From NCBI GenBank assembly GCA_003342895.1, contig PTFA01000311.1:501804-565803 (forward strand): a stretch of DNA of 64,000 bases, in the 5' to 3' direction. The notes beneath the pieces were generated by a model. The model was not told the DNA's origin and made no database searches. It saw only the letters and a program-made list of their open reading frames with translations. This DNA comes from Casuarius casuarius. Taxonomy: Eukaryota; Chordata; Aves; Casuariiformes; Casuariidae. The translations under genes were made by a program, and so were the position numbers. Shown here one piece after another: positions 12,001 to 23,800 of this stretch. Numbering within the stretch: the stretch's first letter is position 1; each line of letters opens with the position of its first letter.

Positions 12001-12904
12001 CTCTGCCAGATTCGCAGCCTTCTCACCACATATGTCTGTCTTTCCTGTCCATCCTCTACCAGGTACCAAACCAAAGCCTCACCCCTTTTTTATGATTGCA
12101 AATGACTTCTTTGTCCCTTGCAACCTCTTCTCCTAGGCTGTATTTTTCTGTCTTGTCTCCTTTCCCGGTGCCTGTGTGTCACCCCTGCTCTTCCCCTCTG
12201 TGAGAACAGCTGCAGAGGTGGAAACACTGCAGACAGATGCTGCTACCAGAAAGGGGAGAGGAGACAAGAGGGAGGATTGCTGAGCGTTTGCCAAGACAGA
12301 AGCAGTGCAGAGAAGCTTTACCGTAATGCCACAGCTAGAAATATGTAAAAAATGTCATTTGAACCCTTTTGAAATGAACCTTGTTGCAATGGCTGTGTGG
12401 GTTTGGGGATTTTTTTGTTGTGTTTTTTGTTTTTTTCCAAACTCTGCTCTCTGTAGCTTCTTCTTTCATCATTCTTTCCATTCAAAGCCATGCAACTGCA
12501 TTTTGGGGCAAATTTAAAGTTTCTGAAGAACTCGCTGGTCTTTAGCCACAGCACAGGCTTGGGGTGTTGGCCTCAACTCTTGTTGCCTGGGACAAGATTC
12601 TGGAAAACGTGAGACTTTCTTTCCAGACCCAGAATTTTCGTCAGCTTTGTGGTCATGAAATTATCCTGTCAGTTTGCATAACTGCCCATTTAACTAGGCA
12701 AATATGAGCATCATTCACCCAAAGAATCTTGTGCACATGATTTGAACTTACAACAACTCCATTTGCCTTCGGAGGGATTCTAGCATTTATAGCAATTCAG
12801 CAAGCAATCGTAGACATTTGTCATTGTTCCTTTTAGATGGAATTACGGCAGAATTTTTATGGTTCAGGTAGACTGGTGAATCAGATGAACTCCAGTACAA
12901 AACC

Positions 12905-13080
12905 ACTTTAGGCCACAGAGCTAGGAGCTGGGAAACCTAGGTTTTATACCCAGCTCTGCCCCTCACTGGGCTTGCAAAACCAGTTCTGTTTTCCCACTTC
13001 TTGAGAGTGCAGTGTCTTCAGAACGAAGACAATCTTTTATTATAGGTAATATGGTAATATTACTAGTGATCTCAGTTGGG
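12905..13080 (+). repeat. MIR/CORE-SINE-like fragment, + orientation
   Basis: The order of motifs follows the MIR-type amniote SINE: a 'gagctgggaaacctaggtt' segment, then 'cccagctctgcccctcac', then a decayed Pol III-SINE body and a tail with 'taatatggtaatatta'. Individual words match well but the intervening sequence is heavily diverged, so it is old. No terminal duplications are visible. Confidence 0.45.
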
Positions 13081-13392
13081 GCATTCTAGGAATTAAATCA
13101 ATAGAGATCGATGTTAATGTGAGGACCAGGAGATAAGATGAGGAAGAGATGGCCTGAAGGCCCTGATTGTTTTGTGGATGAATTCTCAGTTTCTCTATTG
13201 GCTATGGAAAAATTATAGCTAGCTGTGGTCTTCATTCATCTATAGTTGCTGCTGTCATTGTTTCCATAGTCCATTTTATTTCCTGGAGGTTCAAGGACTC
13301 TCTGTGTCAAATAGTATTTGCAGCAATGTCAGACAGTGATGACAGAGTTGGAGGCATACGTGAAAGGCTTTTTTTTTCTCTCTCTTTTTCAG

Positions 13393-13459
13393 AGAGCTTA
13401 TGTATATGAACTGGAGAACAGAAAAAGAAGAGAGGAAGAATAAACTTGATCTGAACTAA
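13393..13459 (+). CDS. Candidate terminal coding exon (alternative A)
   Basis: A very strong acceptor (a T/C tract from about 13369 ending TTTTTCAG at 13392) is followed by one base that would complete the Thr codon left open by the exon at 3178-3333. Twenty-one further codons then run to a TAA at 13457-13459. The predicted tail is charged (MNWRTEKEERKNKLDLN). It is phase-compatible, but so are several other acceptors downstream, and no nearby AATAAA stands out. The acceptor-like tract could also be plain simple sequence. Confidence 0.2.
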
Positions 13460-13756
13460 AATTTTTGCATATGAAAGCTTATGAATTATGAAACCCTTCA
13501 GGGAACTGGCGATCTCTGGTGATGTAATAATTGAATTATGCCTTAGGGATACAGATCCTTAGGGTGCTCCTTCTGGATTTTAATCAGTCAGAGATGGCAG
13601 TCCATAAGATTGTTTAAAATACCTGCTCTGATATTTGTACAACTGGTTTCTAAACATTCAGCTTCTGCAGTAGCAGTGATTTTGAATGTCTACTCTTTCT
13701 TCTTTACCATATATTCTATAATATGATCACCTATATTTTCTAGTTCTTTAGTGAAT

Positions 13757-13860
13757 GTACACACACACACACACACACACATATATACATCCATACATGT
13801 ATATATATATGCATGCATAAACACACTCATGTATATATACATATTTATATGTTTCATGCA
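13757..13860 (+). repeat. Compound CA/TA microsatellite
   Basis: About 14 CA units run directly into (TA)n-like and CATA/TGCA units over about 100 bp. The alternating purine-pyrimidine character favours Z-DNA or cruciform formation, and length variation is likely. Confidence 0.85.
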
Positions 13861-14184
13861 TTTGAATGGGGCATTATCATATACGATTTTGTTACATTTT
13901 TTTGGTCACGAGTTCTGTAATTTCTAGGACAAAAATGTTTGAACAGTGGTTCAGGCAGTGGTCTGTGGACAGTGCAGAGATAAGGCAAAGCAAAATATGT
14001 GTGTGCAATCAGAATGACATGGTTGGGTCACTCTTTATTGCTGTGGGAGCAGCTTGCTGCTTAGGTAGATTTGGAGTTGTGCAAAGAAATGACAAGCTGT
14101 GCCTTAGGTTCTAGAGAGCACCTACCAATCCTAGCACTAAGAGAATTCTCCTTAAAATCTGTTAGGCTTTCTCCAAGCTTGAGC

Positions 14185-14380
14185 TGTCTACATATAGAGG
14201 TATTCATGGTCTCTGAACACCTCACAATCTTTGATGTGTTTGTCCTCACAGAGCTCCTGAGGTAGGAAAGTAGAGCCAAGGGGCCAAGGCACCACAGAGA
14301 TACTAATGGCTGGTGTCTAAATTATTTAGGTGTCTAAGTTGAACTGTCTGGCTCACTGTCACACAAGAAGTCTGTAGCCT
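14185..14380 (-). repeat. MIR-like SINE fragment, reverse orientation
   Basis: On + the words appear in reversed-MIR order: 'acctcacaatctttgatgtg', 'tttgtcctcacagagctcct', 'gaggtaggaaagt', 'caaggcaccacagaga', then 'gtcacacaagaagtctgtag'. These match the 'unit stored in order, tail first' pattern of ancient amniote SINEs (the segment normally read as 'cacacaggaagtctgtggc'). Strongly diverged and without clear ends. Confidence 0.55.
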
Positions 14381-14589
14381 CTCAGTGTTCAGCCATGCTG
14401 TGCACTTCTTTTTTAAATCTGTAGGAATAGAAAGAACTATAAAACCCAGAATATCCTATTTGTATGGCTATATGTGCATACAATAACTTTTCAAAAAGTG
14501 AAACTAAAGCACTTTTGATTCAGAGTTAAATTCCTATTCACTACAGAGAGATTTATTGTTGTTGTTGCTATTGTTATTTGCATTTTAGG

Positions 14590-14720
14590 TGACACTACCC
14601 AGTAACTCCATTTATCTGGCTAGACATGTACAAATACCTTGTGCTAGATATTGTACAAATACATAAAAGATAGCTCCTTCTCCAAATAGCTTACATAAAT
14701 TTCACCAACCTAAGTCATTC
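14590..14720 (-). repeat. Ancient SINE-like fragment
   Basis: Contains 'tgctagatattgtacaaata' followed about 20 bp later by 'ctccaaatagcttacata'. This order is that of the common amniote repeat reading 'gtgctaggcactgtacaaac ... ccaaagagcttacaatc'. It lies about 200 bp from the fragment at 14185-14380 and may be part of the same old insertion or a neighbouring one. Confidence 0.45.
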
Positions 14721-15933
14721 AACAAACTCTCTGAAATCTTTCTGAAGAAAAATGCTGGTGCTGGTATGGGGTCAATGATTTTCTAACATGAGGCAATTGA
14801 TGTTCAATATGGAAAACTGGCATTTTTAAAACATAGAGAAGCTAATGCACATTTTCTTCCTTTTCATCATTTCTTTTCATCTTTCCATTTTTTGAAAATT
14901 GCTTCTGCTACTCTATTTCTGTTAAACCAACATGTTGTTCTCCATAACCAATCTCCCTGCCCTGCCAAACCTGGACCTACGTTTTCTATCATATTCTGAG
15001 AGAAGACAGGGTATTTATGATATGACAGATGTAAAATGAGAACATCTGAAGCACTTCTGTTTTGTGTTCAGGGCAGTAAAAGGTAAATCTTGTCCCTAGC
15101 TATGACAGTACCCCCATCTGCTCTAGCATGCTGTCCTAGGAAATGGGATTCATAACTCCATTTCAGCTTTGTCAGGTGCTTTTTGGAAAAGACCTCCACT
15201 AAGATTAAGGAGCTAGTCTATACTAATCAGCCAAGAGACCTGGAGTTTGGCAACAAGAAACAAGGCCTCACTCCCACCACTTCCTTCTCACTCCTGTGGA
15301 ATGCTTTATTTTCTGGGTTTTGCTCCTGCCTTGGTGAGTACCAGCTGTGTAGGATTTACTATATCTGCATGTTGCTTCTACAGGGAAGTGAGGGGAGGGA
15401 AATACGCGAGAGGCAATTTGTATGAGTCCCTCCAAAATCTAGTCTGGTCCCAACATCAATTAGTAGCCCTCATGCCTAATAGAAAAGGGCATCTAGACTC
15501 AAAATTTGGGCCCGAAAAGCAACAGTCCAAGTAATGCAATGCTTACATAGCCCCCTACTCAAGAAAGGAATACTACAGTCCTATCCAAGGAAAGAATATC
15601 AAACTCCGAAAGCTCACACTAGACCAAACAGAAGAAACAATTTCCTACAAGAGCAGTATTTTAAGTACATAATTCTTTTGTTCTTCTGGAAAAAAGAGCC
15701 ACCACAGTAATTAAAGCTAACTAATTTTGTGGGGAAGGAGAGTCCTCTTTCCCATTCAGCTGCCATTTCACTAGCCTCCTGTCCAAGATCACCAAAGTAA
15801 CTAGGATCTCCTAGAAAAACCTACTTCTTAGAAGTGCCTACATTTTTATATTATTTGATACTAAATTGCACTGCTAATGCTGCTTTATATTTTTATAATG
15901 GTATATATCAATATGTATAATTACAAAAATAAT

Positions 15934-15973
15934 TATGTAAGTTATATAAATATTATGTAAGTTATGTAAATAA
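15934..15973 (+). repeat. AT-rich 20-bp tandem duplication
   Basis: Two copies of a 20-bp unit starting TATGTAAGTTAT lie head to tail, differing by a few bases, inside an AT-rich segment of about 90 bp. The GTAAGT inside each copy is not used as evidence for a splice donor. Confidence 0.7.
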
Positions 15974-18900
15974 TGTATACAGGTTACACAAATATTTGGT
16001 ACCCAGCCTCAAAACTTGCAGATGAGCTTGAAAGGGACATGAAGAAGGTTACATCAGTGCAAGTCTTCTCCCTTTATAGATACGCAGAAGTAAAGCAAAG
16101 GAAAAAGGGAAAGGAGATGTGCAAAATGATCTCAGAATTAAACTGAAGTAAAAATGAAACAATTGTTAAAGCATGCCAGGAATTTAGATGGCAAACACTC
16201 AGTGGGAGAGGTGTCCTCATGGACAGGTTTTCAAAATACCTCTCGACACCCCTGCCTCCCTTTCAAAATTATATCAGATAATCCTGTTTGCTTTTCCCAT
16301 TACCAAAGGTGAAACAATTTAAGCTCAAATAGATGAATCCTTCAATATTTAGGTTTTTTCACAAAAGCAGCGTATCTTGCACTCCTTTGCCTGCTGGTGG
16401 TCAGTTCAGCTCCAGGAAGGCTGGGTTAGTCTGCCCAGAATTCAGGCCATCATGGAGCTATGCAATTCTCAAGAGTCAGGTTGTATGTACAAGGCACCCT
16501 CAGAATATAATTGGTAAAAACTGCTGATAGTTTTCAAAATATGAGTGAGGATAGGAAGTTGGGAAACTCAAGAGTAGACATGCTTAAATTCATTTTTATG
16601 TTCTTAATTTGAAATGGCTTTGTTTCTAGCAATGCTGGTGATCTACAGCTCCTATACTTGATTTCTTTCTTCTCTCACTTCCCCCATGTGAGCTTTTTCT
16701 TCATCAGTCTTACCCAATTTCATAGCTTAAAGGTGAATATACACCTGTAGCTAATCTCGCCACTTAGGGCTGTCACCTTTAAGAAGCTTGTAGTGCTTTC
16801 TCTGAAGTGCAAAAAGATGATACTTAGGAACCTATAGTAAGTGCTGACTTTGCAATACCAGCCAACATATGTACCCATGACAGTATAAAAGACCTGACCT
16901 TCTGAATAACTATCATCATAGGCCAGATCCATACAAATGACATTAAAGTCATGGAAAAATAAGAAGAGTATGATTTTTGTTATTCCAAATAAAATTGTTA
17001 ACTGCCACATGTTGACATTATCAATCAACTTAGATTTTTGAAACCTGAAAGAAAAAAACAAATACTGAAGTAGAGCAATATTAATTTTATTGTTACAAGT
17101 ACAATGCTAGGTGATGCACTCAGAAGCAAATACCAAATCATGTTCTTCAAAAACAGTTGAAACTAATTGTACTCAAAGTATGCAGGAAATTTGTGAACAA
17201 TTGCTGCATTATAAAAGAGAATGTCTAGTGATTTCTGACCCCTAGTGCTCAGCCTTTTCATATGAAGGGCCCTGTTGTTGCAGAGAAAATTGCACAGTGC
17301 TTTTAAGTGTACCAGCAGGGAATTACAATGCATTAGTATATCAGGGCTTTATATACCTGTAAGCTTAGGAGTGTGTTCAGTTCATCCTGAATGAGAGGCT
17401 TGTAGGCTTTTCTTCTGTTTTAACACTTGACTATTTCAAAATAGAATTATATTTAAATGTTCACTTCTCTTTATAAGCTTTGATGGAGTCTATCACGTCT
17501 CATCTCTTCTTTTTTCCCTTGTGCAATATTGTATATATACAATGTATGCTTTTTAGGCAGTCCTGCAGTAAGGCATAAGATAGAATATTCAAAACAGAAA
17601 CTAATGCTGCATATGTGTTTTTTACCCCAGGAGACTCTTTTCCAGAGGGGAAAAAAGGGTGAATTTCATATTGGTCTTCATACAGCCCACATTTGTAGAG
17701 CAATGGTAATCCTCAGGTATCAACAATGCAGGCTTAAATCTCTGTTTTTTATTTGCATTAGAGGCATTGAAAAGGAAAAGGGCAGTGTGAAGGGTAAAAA
17801 AAGAAAGAAATGAAAAGTGTCTGGCTCAGAATGATGAGATTAAATGCAAGACCACTACAGCTGTTTAACGCTAACTTTATAGAGAAAATATTTGTCTTGC
17901 TTTTGTCATATGACCAAGAAGAATTTATTCTTCATCAGAAGCCTTTTGCAAACAACTGATTTGCTTTTGAATACATGGATTTAATGTCCATGGACTTGAA
18001 TTTTAGATTTATACTCATGACCACCTAGCAATCCAGAAGCTGATATACATCAGTAAACAGATGACATCCAACTTGATTTCTTTTTAGCTATAGTTATTTC
18101 TAATCCAGCTTTTTCAAATCAGAAAACTGTAAGACCAAGCATGCTTCATCTTCTCTTTCTTCTTACCACCAACTTTTTCTTTCTTTGCCCTGAATCAAAA
18201 GTCCTATTCAGCTTATAGCCATATGTGAGCAATCACAGCTTGACACCGGGTACTAATAACACCTACTCCAGCCATGTACTTTTAAATTGGACCATTGCCA
18301 TTGATGTGTGCTAGAGATTGCTCTGGTTTATGTAACTTGCACATGAACGGTAGTAGGCACCATGTGAGAATTACATGAGAGCCCCTGGACTGCAAGGCCA
18401 GAGGCAGCTCTAGGTTTCCTCCAAATGAAGCAAGGCCATTTGAAAATGGAGCTAGGTCAGAGATCACAGTTCAGTCTGATTTCATAAGTGGCCCTAATGT
18501 GCTCCATAAGTATAGACCAGCAAAAAGAGTCCAACTCAAAACGCAGATTAACATTTGTTTTCATTTTTCAGTGACTTCGGAACACACAGGGGTCATTGAA
18601 CTGTTCGTGCTAATGCTATTTAGCATTCATGGTTTGGAGGAAAATAAAGTCCTAACCTCTGACCTTTCATTAGAGTAGAGCACACAGGGGTTTGGAGGTG
18701 AGGGGGAAGAAAAAGAAAAAAAAAAAAGTGTTATTCTCCCTCAGAAAATAAGTGGCTCCTGTTCATGGCACGGGTCTGGTTTGCCATTATTACAGGACCG
18801 TATTTGCTAATAGGGAAAGTTAGAATGTGCTGTGGTCCTGTGAAGCTGCGTTTGTTTTTCTAGACGATTAATTTTGCCTGAGTATAGCTGCAGTAACCCC

Positions 18901-20739
18901 TTTCCTCCGAGTTTAACACTTGTTGAGAAGAATAACAACATGGCCTGTCAGGAGTGAGGGTCCATGCTGAGGAAGTGCTCAAGTCCAAGACATCTGAGCT
19001 GTAATTTTTGCTGACAACTCAAACATTTCTCAGCATCTCGTTCTCACATGGATTTTACTTTATTTACGTTGACCTTTTTCTGAGGTTATTTTTTTTTGCC
19101 AAGAAGAATAGATTGTTTTTATTTTTCACTCAGATGCATTCACTCTCTCTGAGAGAATGTGAAGTGGTTTCACCTAACATTATTAAAATAAATACCATCC
19201 ATAAATCTTGGTCAATGCTATGCGAAGTTCACTGCTGAGTATTGGAACGAGGTAGTGGGCCTGTACTTCCTCCTGCAAGCCAACAGTCAAAAGCAGTTTC
19301 AAAACACTTCAAGTGCATTACGCATACCACCTAACTATTTCAACAAAAGGCCTGATTTTCCACTGCTTTTCCCTGTCTAGTAATTGATACCAATGTAAAT
19401 TGAAGATAAACTACAGCTTTCAGATGAAGCCAAATGATATACTTGCTCTTTCAGTGGTTTAAATGGCTGCACATGGTGCAAGGCAGTGTGAGGAACTGGA
19501 GTAGGCTGGCTGGCTAACAAAACACCTGTGCATCTTATACCTATTCTGTGAATGAATAGAAAAATGAAACCCACATCCAGAAGATATTTCAGTGCCTGAG
19601 ACTGATGGGGCTAGCCCTGGAAAGGACTGTGCTTCTGAAACTTCCTCTGGGGTTTGGAGGCTCCCTGCTGTTGTCCTCCTCAGCGTGAGCCTTCTGGGCC
19701 AGGGAGAGTGAATTCACTCTTTATACCTGGATATAGTTAGATATTTAGGCACAACTCCAAGAAGCCCAGGGCAGATATCCAGTGGAATTTAAACCTGCAG
19801 CTTGCTGCTGGAAATCTTTTGCGAAAATGAATCTTACATAAAACCCATCAGAACACCATTCTTGATGGCTCCTATAATATTTCAGAACAATTTCATGTAG
19901 AGTAGAAGTACATTTGTGTGGTTGGTTTAGTTTAGTAGGAGCTTAAAAAAGCCTATGGATTAGATAGAAATACATAAGCTGTATTTGACAAAAGAATATT
20001 TGGTCAGAGCCAGCGCTGTAGCTGCTGCCAAGCTCTTTAGAGGTAGAGGGATCTGTGTGTGTTTCCCTGGCCTCATTTATATTTCCCTGCTTCTACTGAC
20101 ACAGTTATACTGAATAATCAATAAATCTTGTCTCTGGTGCATATTTTAAGACTTCCACTTACAATAGTTTAAAGAAACAGTATATTTGTTCTATAATTTG
20201 TTAATTCAAATTTTAAAGGTTCAGTTTTTCAGCTGAGAATGTTCACTGTGTTAATTATACAGTATTGTTTTCCTTCCCTCTTTTGGTGGCCAAAGTAATA
20301 AGCCAACAGAGAACAAATTTTGAAATCCATATCTGGGTGTAACATGAAAATTTCACTCTGGTATGGTCACACTGTTATATTGTGCAATCAAGAACGAAAG
20401 CAAAATGTTGTGATTTGTTTAACAATTCCCACTGAGAACTGTGAATTATAAACTCAGAAATAAAATTCTTTATTTGAATTGTTAATGTCTGGATTTGGCT
20501 TACAACTCAGCTGAAATTTGCTGAGAGTGAGGTAGGAAGAATTTTATTTTGTGGATTTTCACACCAGGGGAAGTTGAGTTCTGAAGGACTCATATGAAAT
20601 AATCATGAAAGGTTTGCAGAAACATTCACCAAGAAATTAGCAGTGATTAGAACAAATATTTGAAACAAGTTCTCCTCTCCCAGCTATTTCCTTGCTGTAA
20701 TGGAGAATAGAGGAGAACTGGTGAATGCCAAAAGGGCCA

Positions 20740-20786
20740 ATAGGGGAGGGGGAGAGGGAGAGTGTGTGTGTGTGTGTGTGTGTGTA
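20740..20786 (+). repeat. (GGGAGA) purine tract plus (TG)n microsatellite
   Basis: A short G/A-rich tract (GGGAGGGGGAGAGGGAGA) leads straight into 12 TG units. It is a compound simple repeat with no associated gene. Confidence 0.85.
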
Positions 20787-22319
20787 TTATGAGTGAATGC
20801 TCCAAATCTGTGGTTACAGTACCTGCACATATAATGGTCAAATTTGTTAGTATTTGTTAGCTGCGCTGGGCGTGTACCAAGGAATTATTCTTAGTGTTGA
20901 CCTAGAGTTACTCAAGGGTGTAATTGAGCTATTACTCAGCTCTATGTAAAGGTGTGGCTCCCCAGAGTGAATTTCTAAGGATGCATGTGTCCTTAGAGAA
21001 ATTTAACTTATTGTCGTCAAGTGTTTCTAACTACTTTGGGGGCACAGGCCTGTGTGTATGAGAAGTTCACTAGAAGTGAACATCCATGAGAAATACATGG
21101 TACAAAGTGAAGAGAGACTTGTGCAGCACTGTAAGTAGGGACACACTATAAACTTGCCTCTGGAGGAAGAAACATAAATGAAACCACAGACAAATGCCTC
21201 TGCAATAAGCACTCCTACTGATTAAATCCCACTCTAGATAGCTTTAATCTGTGTAAGCCTTTCCCACCTGCTTTCAATTGTGCTTATAATCTACATGAAT
21301 CTGATAAACAATGCCACTGTTACACTGCATAAATAATTCAGAAATGGTGTAAGAAAGAGTGAATTTCGATAGAGTTTTTCTAAGGTCTGGCCTCACTATT
21401 AAAAAAGGTGAGGCATGCATTTAATTGGGTTCCCAAAACCACGTTCTTGAAGTCAGCTGGGCCTTTAGAGGGAATAATGTTAGTAAAGGCTTTTCTATAT
21501 CACACCCGGCTGTGAACCATAATTAGCCTTCTCAGTGTTTAGGTGGGAGAGCCAGACCCAACAAATGTGGTTCTCTGACTGAAAGGAACTGGATGGTGGA
21601 AGTGGGATCTTATCCTGAGCCAAAGTAATTATGTCTGTGTGTGCTTTAAGACTATGGTGAGTGCAAGTTGATTTGTTTCACTGGGGGCATAGCAAAGCAG
21701 GTTACCTTACCTTTGCTGAGGGCATACAGAAAGCTACCACAGCTCATCTTAAGCTGTGGGAACTGTGAGGAGAAGACATAATACTTATGGATATTTTTAA
21801 GGAAAAGAGAAGTATCAGTTTTTTCTGCAGGAGAAGAAAACCCAGAAATTTGAGCAAATATAAAGTATTTGTCTCTCTTTTGTGTTTATGAAAATGAAAC
21901 TTTACTCTTAAGAATAATTAAAAAAAAAAAGTCTGGTAACTTAGCTAGCTGGATGTACTTTGTAATTTAGAAAGTATTGATATATTTATAAAATAACTAC
22001 ATACAGATACTTTACTTCTGAAGAATGATGGCCATACCAAATACCGAAGATAAAGCTGCCCTACACACCAGAGCTCCTGAATGTATGTCCTACCTGTTGA
22101 CATATCTCTAAGACAGGCAGTAAAAATTAAATGTTGAAAATAGAAAGCGACAGCAGTGCTGACTTTCATACAAAATAGAATTCCAGTGTATGTACCTTTA
22201 AACAAAACAGAACCCAAATAGTAAGTTGAGTTCTAGTTCTGCAACACAGATAGAGAAGAAACTCATGTTTCTAGAAAGAAAGATGAAGATGAGCACCCTT
22301 TCTCTGAATATGACTCTTG

Positions 22320-23800
22320 CCAGACTAATTCCAGGCTTCTGCCTTTGCTCGTCCTTAATAAAGTCCAGTAACCTCCTGGGCCTAGGAGTAACCCTCCGTC
22401 CTAGTCCATCCACTCCTGCTAGCAAGAAAGCTAATAGGTAACTTACCCTATGTCAAGCCTTAATTATCATCTCTTTTCCCCTGCAGTCTCATTGATAACT
22501 TGTGCTGTAACCACAGCCTATGCCCTTTACTAGAGTACTCCCAAATCCAGCCAGGCAGCGCAAGGCTGCACCAACCCAGAACCTAATCCAGTGACTGCTT
22601 CTAGACTAGGGAGTTAAACACCATCATCTTATAGCAACATGCTAATACCCATTTTAACTAGTGGATTCTGCCAGCCCTAAATCAAGTTCTGGCAGGGGAT
22701 GAGAGGTGGGACCAGCTCCACATCCCAGCATTTAAACCCCACCTGACCAATAATGAGCCAAGCTCCCTAGAGCTCGAGATGTAGTTATAACTTCAAACAT
22801 AGCCTCAGGACTCCTGACAGCCTTGTATGTAAACCTGGCAAAGCTGCCAGTTTCTGCACCAAGGCTAAACTTAGCATAGCAGGTGTCCCTGAACCTGACA
22901 GTGAAGGAAACTCATCATCGCTTTCTGGCTTGAATCCTAGACCTAACCCTAAGCCAGAGGGCTGTTAGTCATGGTGCTAAATCTCATCTTTTTCCCTGAG
23001 TCAGTGGCAGCTCTCAGTCTGACACAATAAATCCAGGCACCCCACTGTAAATCCAGAATATCGGTTCATGATGTCCTGAACTGCAGTAATGACAGAAACC
23101 AGAGCTTAACTCTAGAAATTTCAAGCCAAATTGATCTTCTTGGCACCCAACCTAAACGTGCTCTGGTAGCCCTTTCTAAAAAATGCATCATGGGATTCTG
23201 CTGGGCCCAGACTTAACCATAAGGCTTAGATCAGTGACCCTGCTAAACCCAGAACAAAATTAAGCCATGTCATCTTTGGATATGTCACTCGTGTCCCTAG
23301 GCTTCTGCCTCACCTTGACCAAAAAAATAATCCTGGCCTTTTGGTCCCTTGGAGGCCTACATCTTAATCTCTTTCCTAACCTTACCCTTGTAAAACCTTT
23401 AATACCCTAGTTTTCCATGCCAGTGACAGCTCTAGCCACACTTCCAGCACACTCTGGTTTCATTTTTAAAATGTAGCTTACTTTCTGCCTTTGCTATGAA
23501 TGATTGGAACCATTAGACCAACCTTACCCTGACTGTTACGTGAAGATCCCTGTTAGCCTCAGGCTTAAATCAAGTCAGGCTGTCCATGCTTTCAAAAACT
23601 GTCAGCCTCACTGTGGGTTTCCAGTAATAAACACAATTCTTCAAACCTAGTCAGGGGTCCAATGTCTGTACCAGCCAGAAACCTAGCCTCAGGTTTTTAT
23701 TTTATAATCCCTATTTTTTCATTGTATCTGTCTTTTTTTTATCTTCCCTGGCTGGCCCAGATCTTTGCCATGACCCTATCCCCTGCCCTAACCTTGCTAG
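22320..23800 (+). repeat. C-rich, G-poor stretch with recurring CCTAA/TAACC words
   Basis: For about 1.5 kb the + strand has clearly more C than G and keeps returning to words such as CCTAA, AACCTA, CCCTAA and TAACC. One example is CCTAACCCTAA at 22942-22952, which is close to two telomeric units. Longer echoes also recur: 'cagtggcagctctcag' near 23005 against 'cagtgacagctctagcc' near 23422, and 'ccctaaatcaagttctggcag' near 22675 against 'cttaaatcaagtcaggctg' near 23567. This suggests a long-decayed tandem or satellite-like array. No reading frame of note lies inside. Confidence 0.4.

Larger units (their letters stand above)
6121..12904. other. Long non-coding stretch, no gene seen
   Basis: Mostly unique AT-rich sequence with homopolymer runs (A tracts near 7048, 8527, 9720 and 9791; a T tract near 6342). 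The segment 10680-10880 is locally GC-richer and purine-biased, without exon borders. Reading frames here reach only about 96 codons and have no splice or initiation support. An intronic reading is consistent with the exon at 3178-3333 and the candidate terminal exon at 13393. Confidence 0.5.
14721..22319. other. Non-coding stretch, no gene seen
   Basis: AT-rich unique sequence with no recognised exon or mobile element. The longest frame (113 codons, minus, 16720-17061) is rich in Phe, Ile, Leu and Tyr, as chance frames in AT-rich DNA are, and lacks splice borders. The segment 18760-18960 is less simple in composition and could be a conserved non-coding element, but that needs an alignment. 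Confidence 0.5.

Noticed and set aside
16720..17061. 113-codon minus-strand frame that looks membrane-like
   Set aside because: Phe, Ile, Leu and Tyr enrichment is the usual result of reading AT-rich DNA. No signals support it.
22942..22952. Telomere-like CCTAACCCTAA
   Set aside because: Only about two units long, so not an interstitial telomere array by itself. It is reported only as part of the wider repeat-like stretch.
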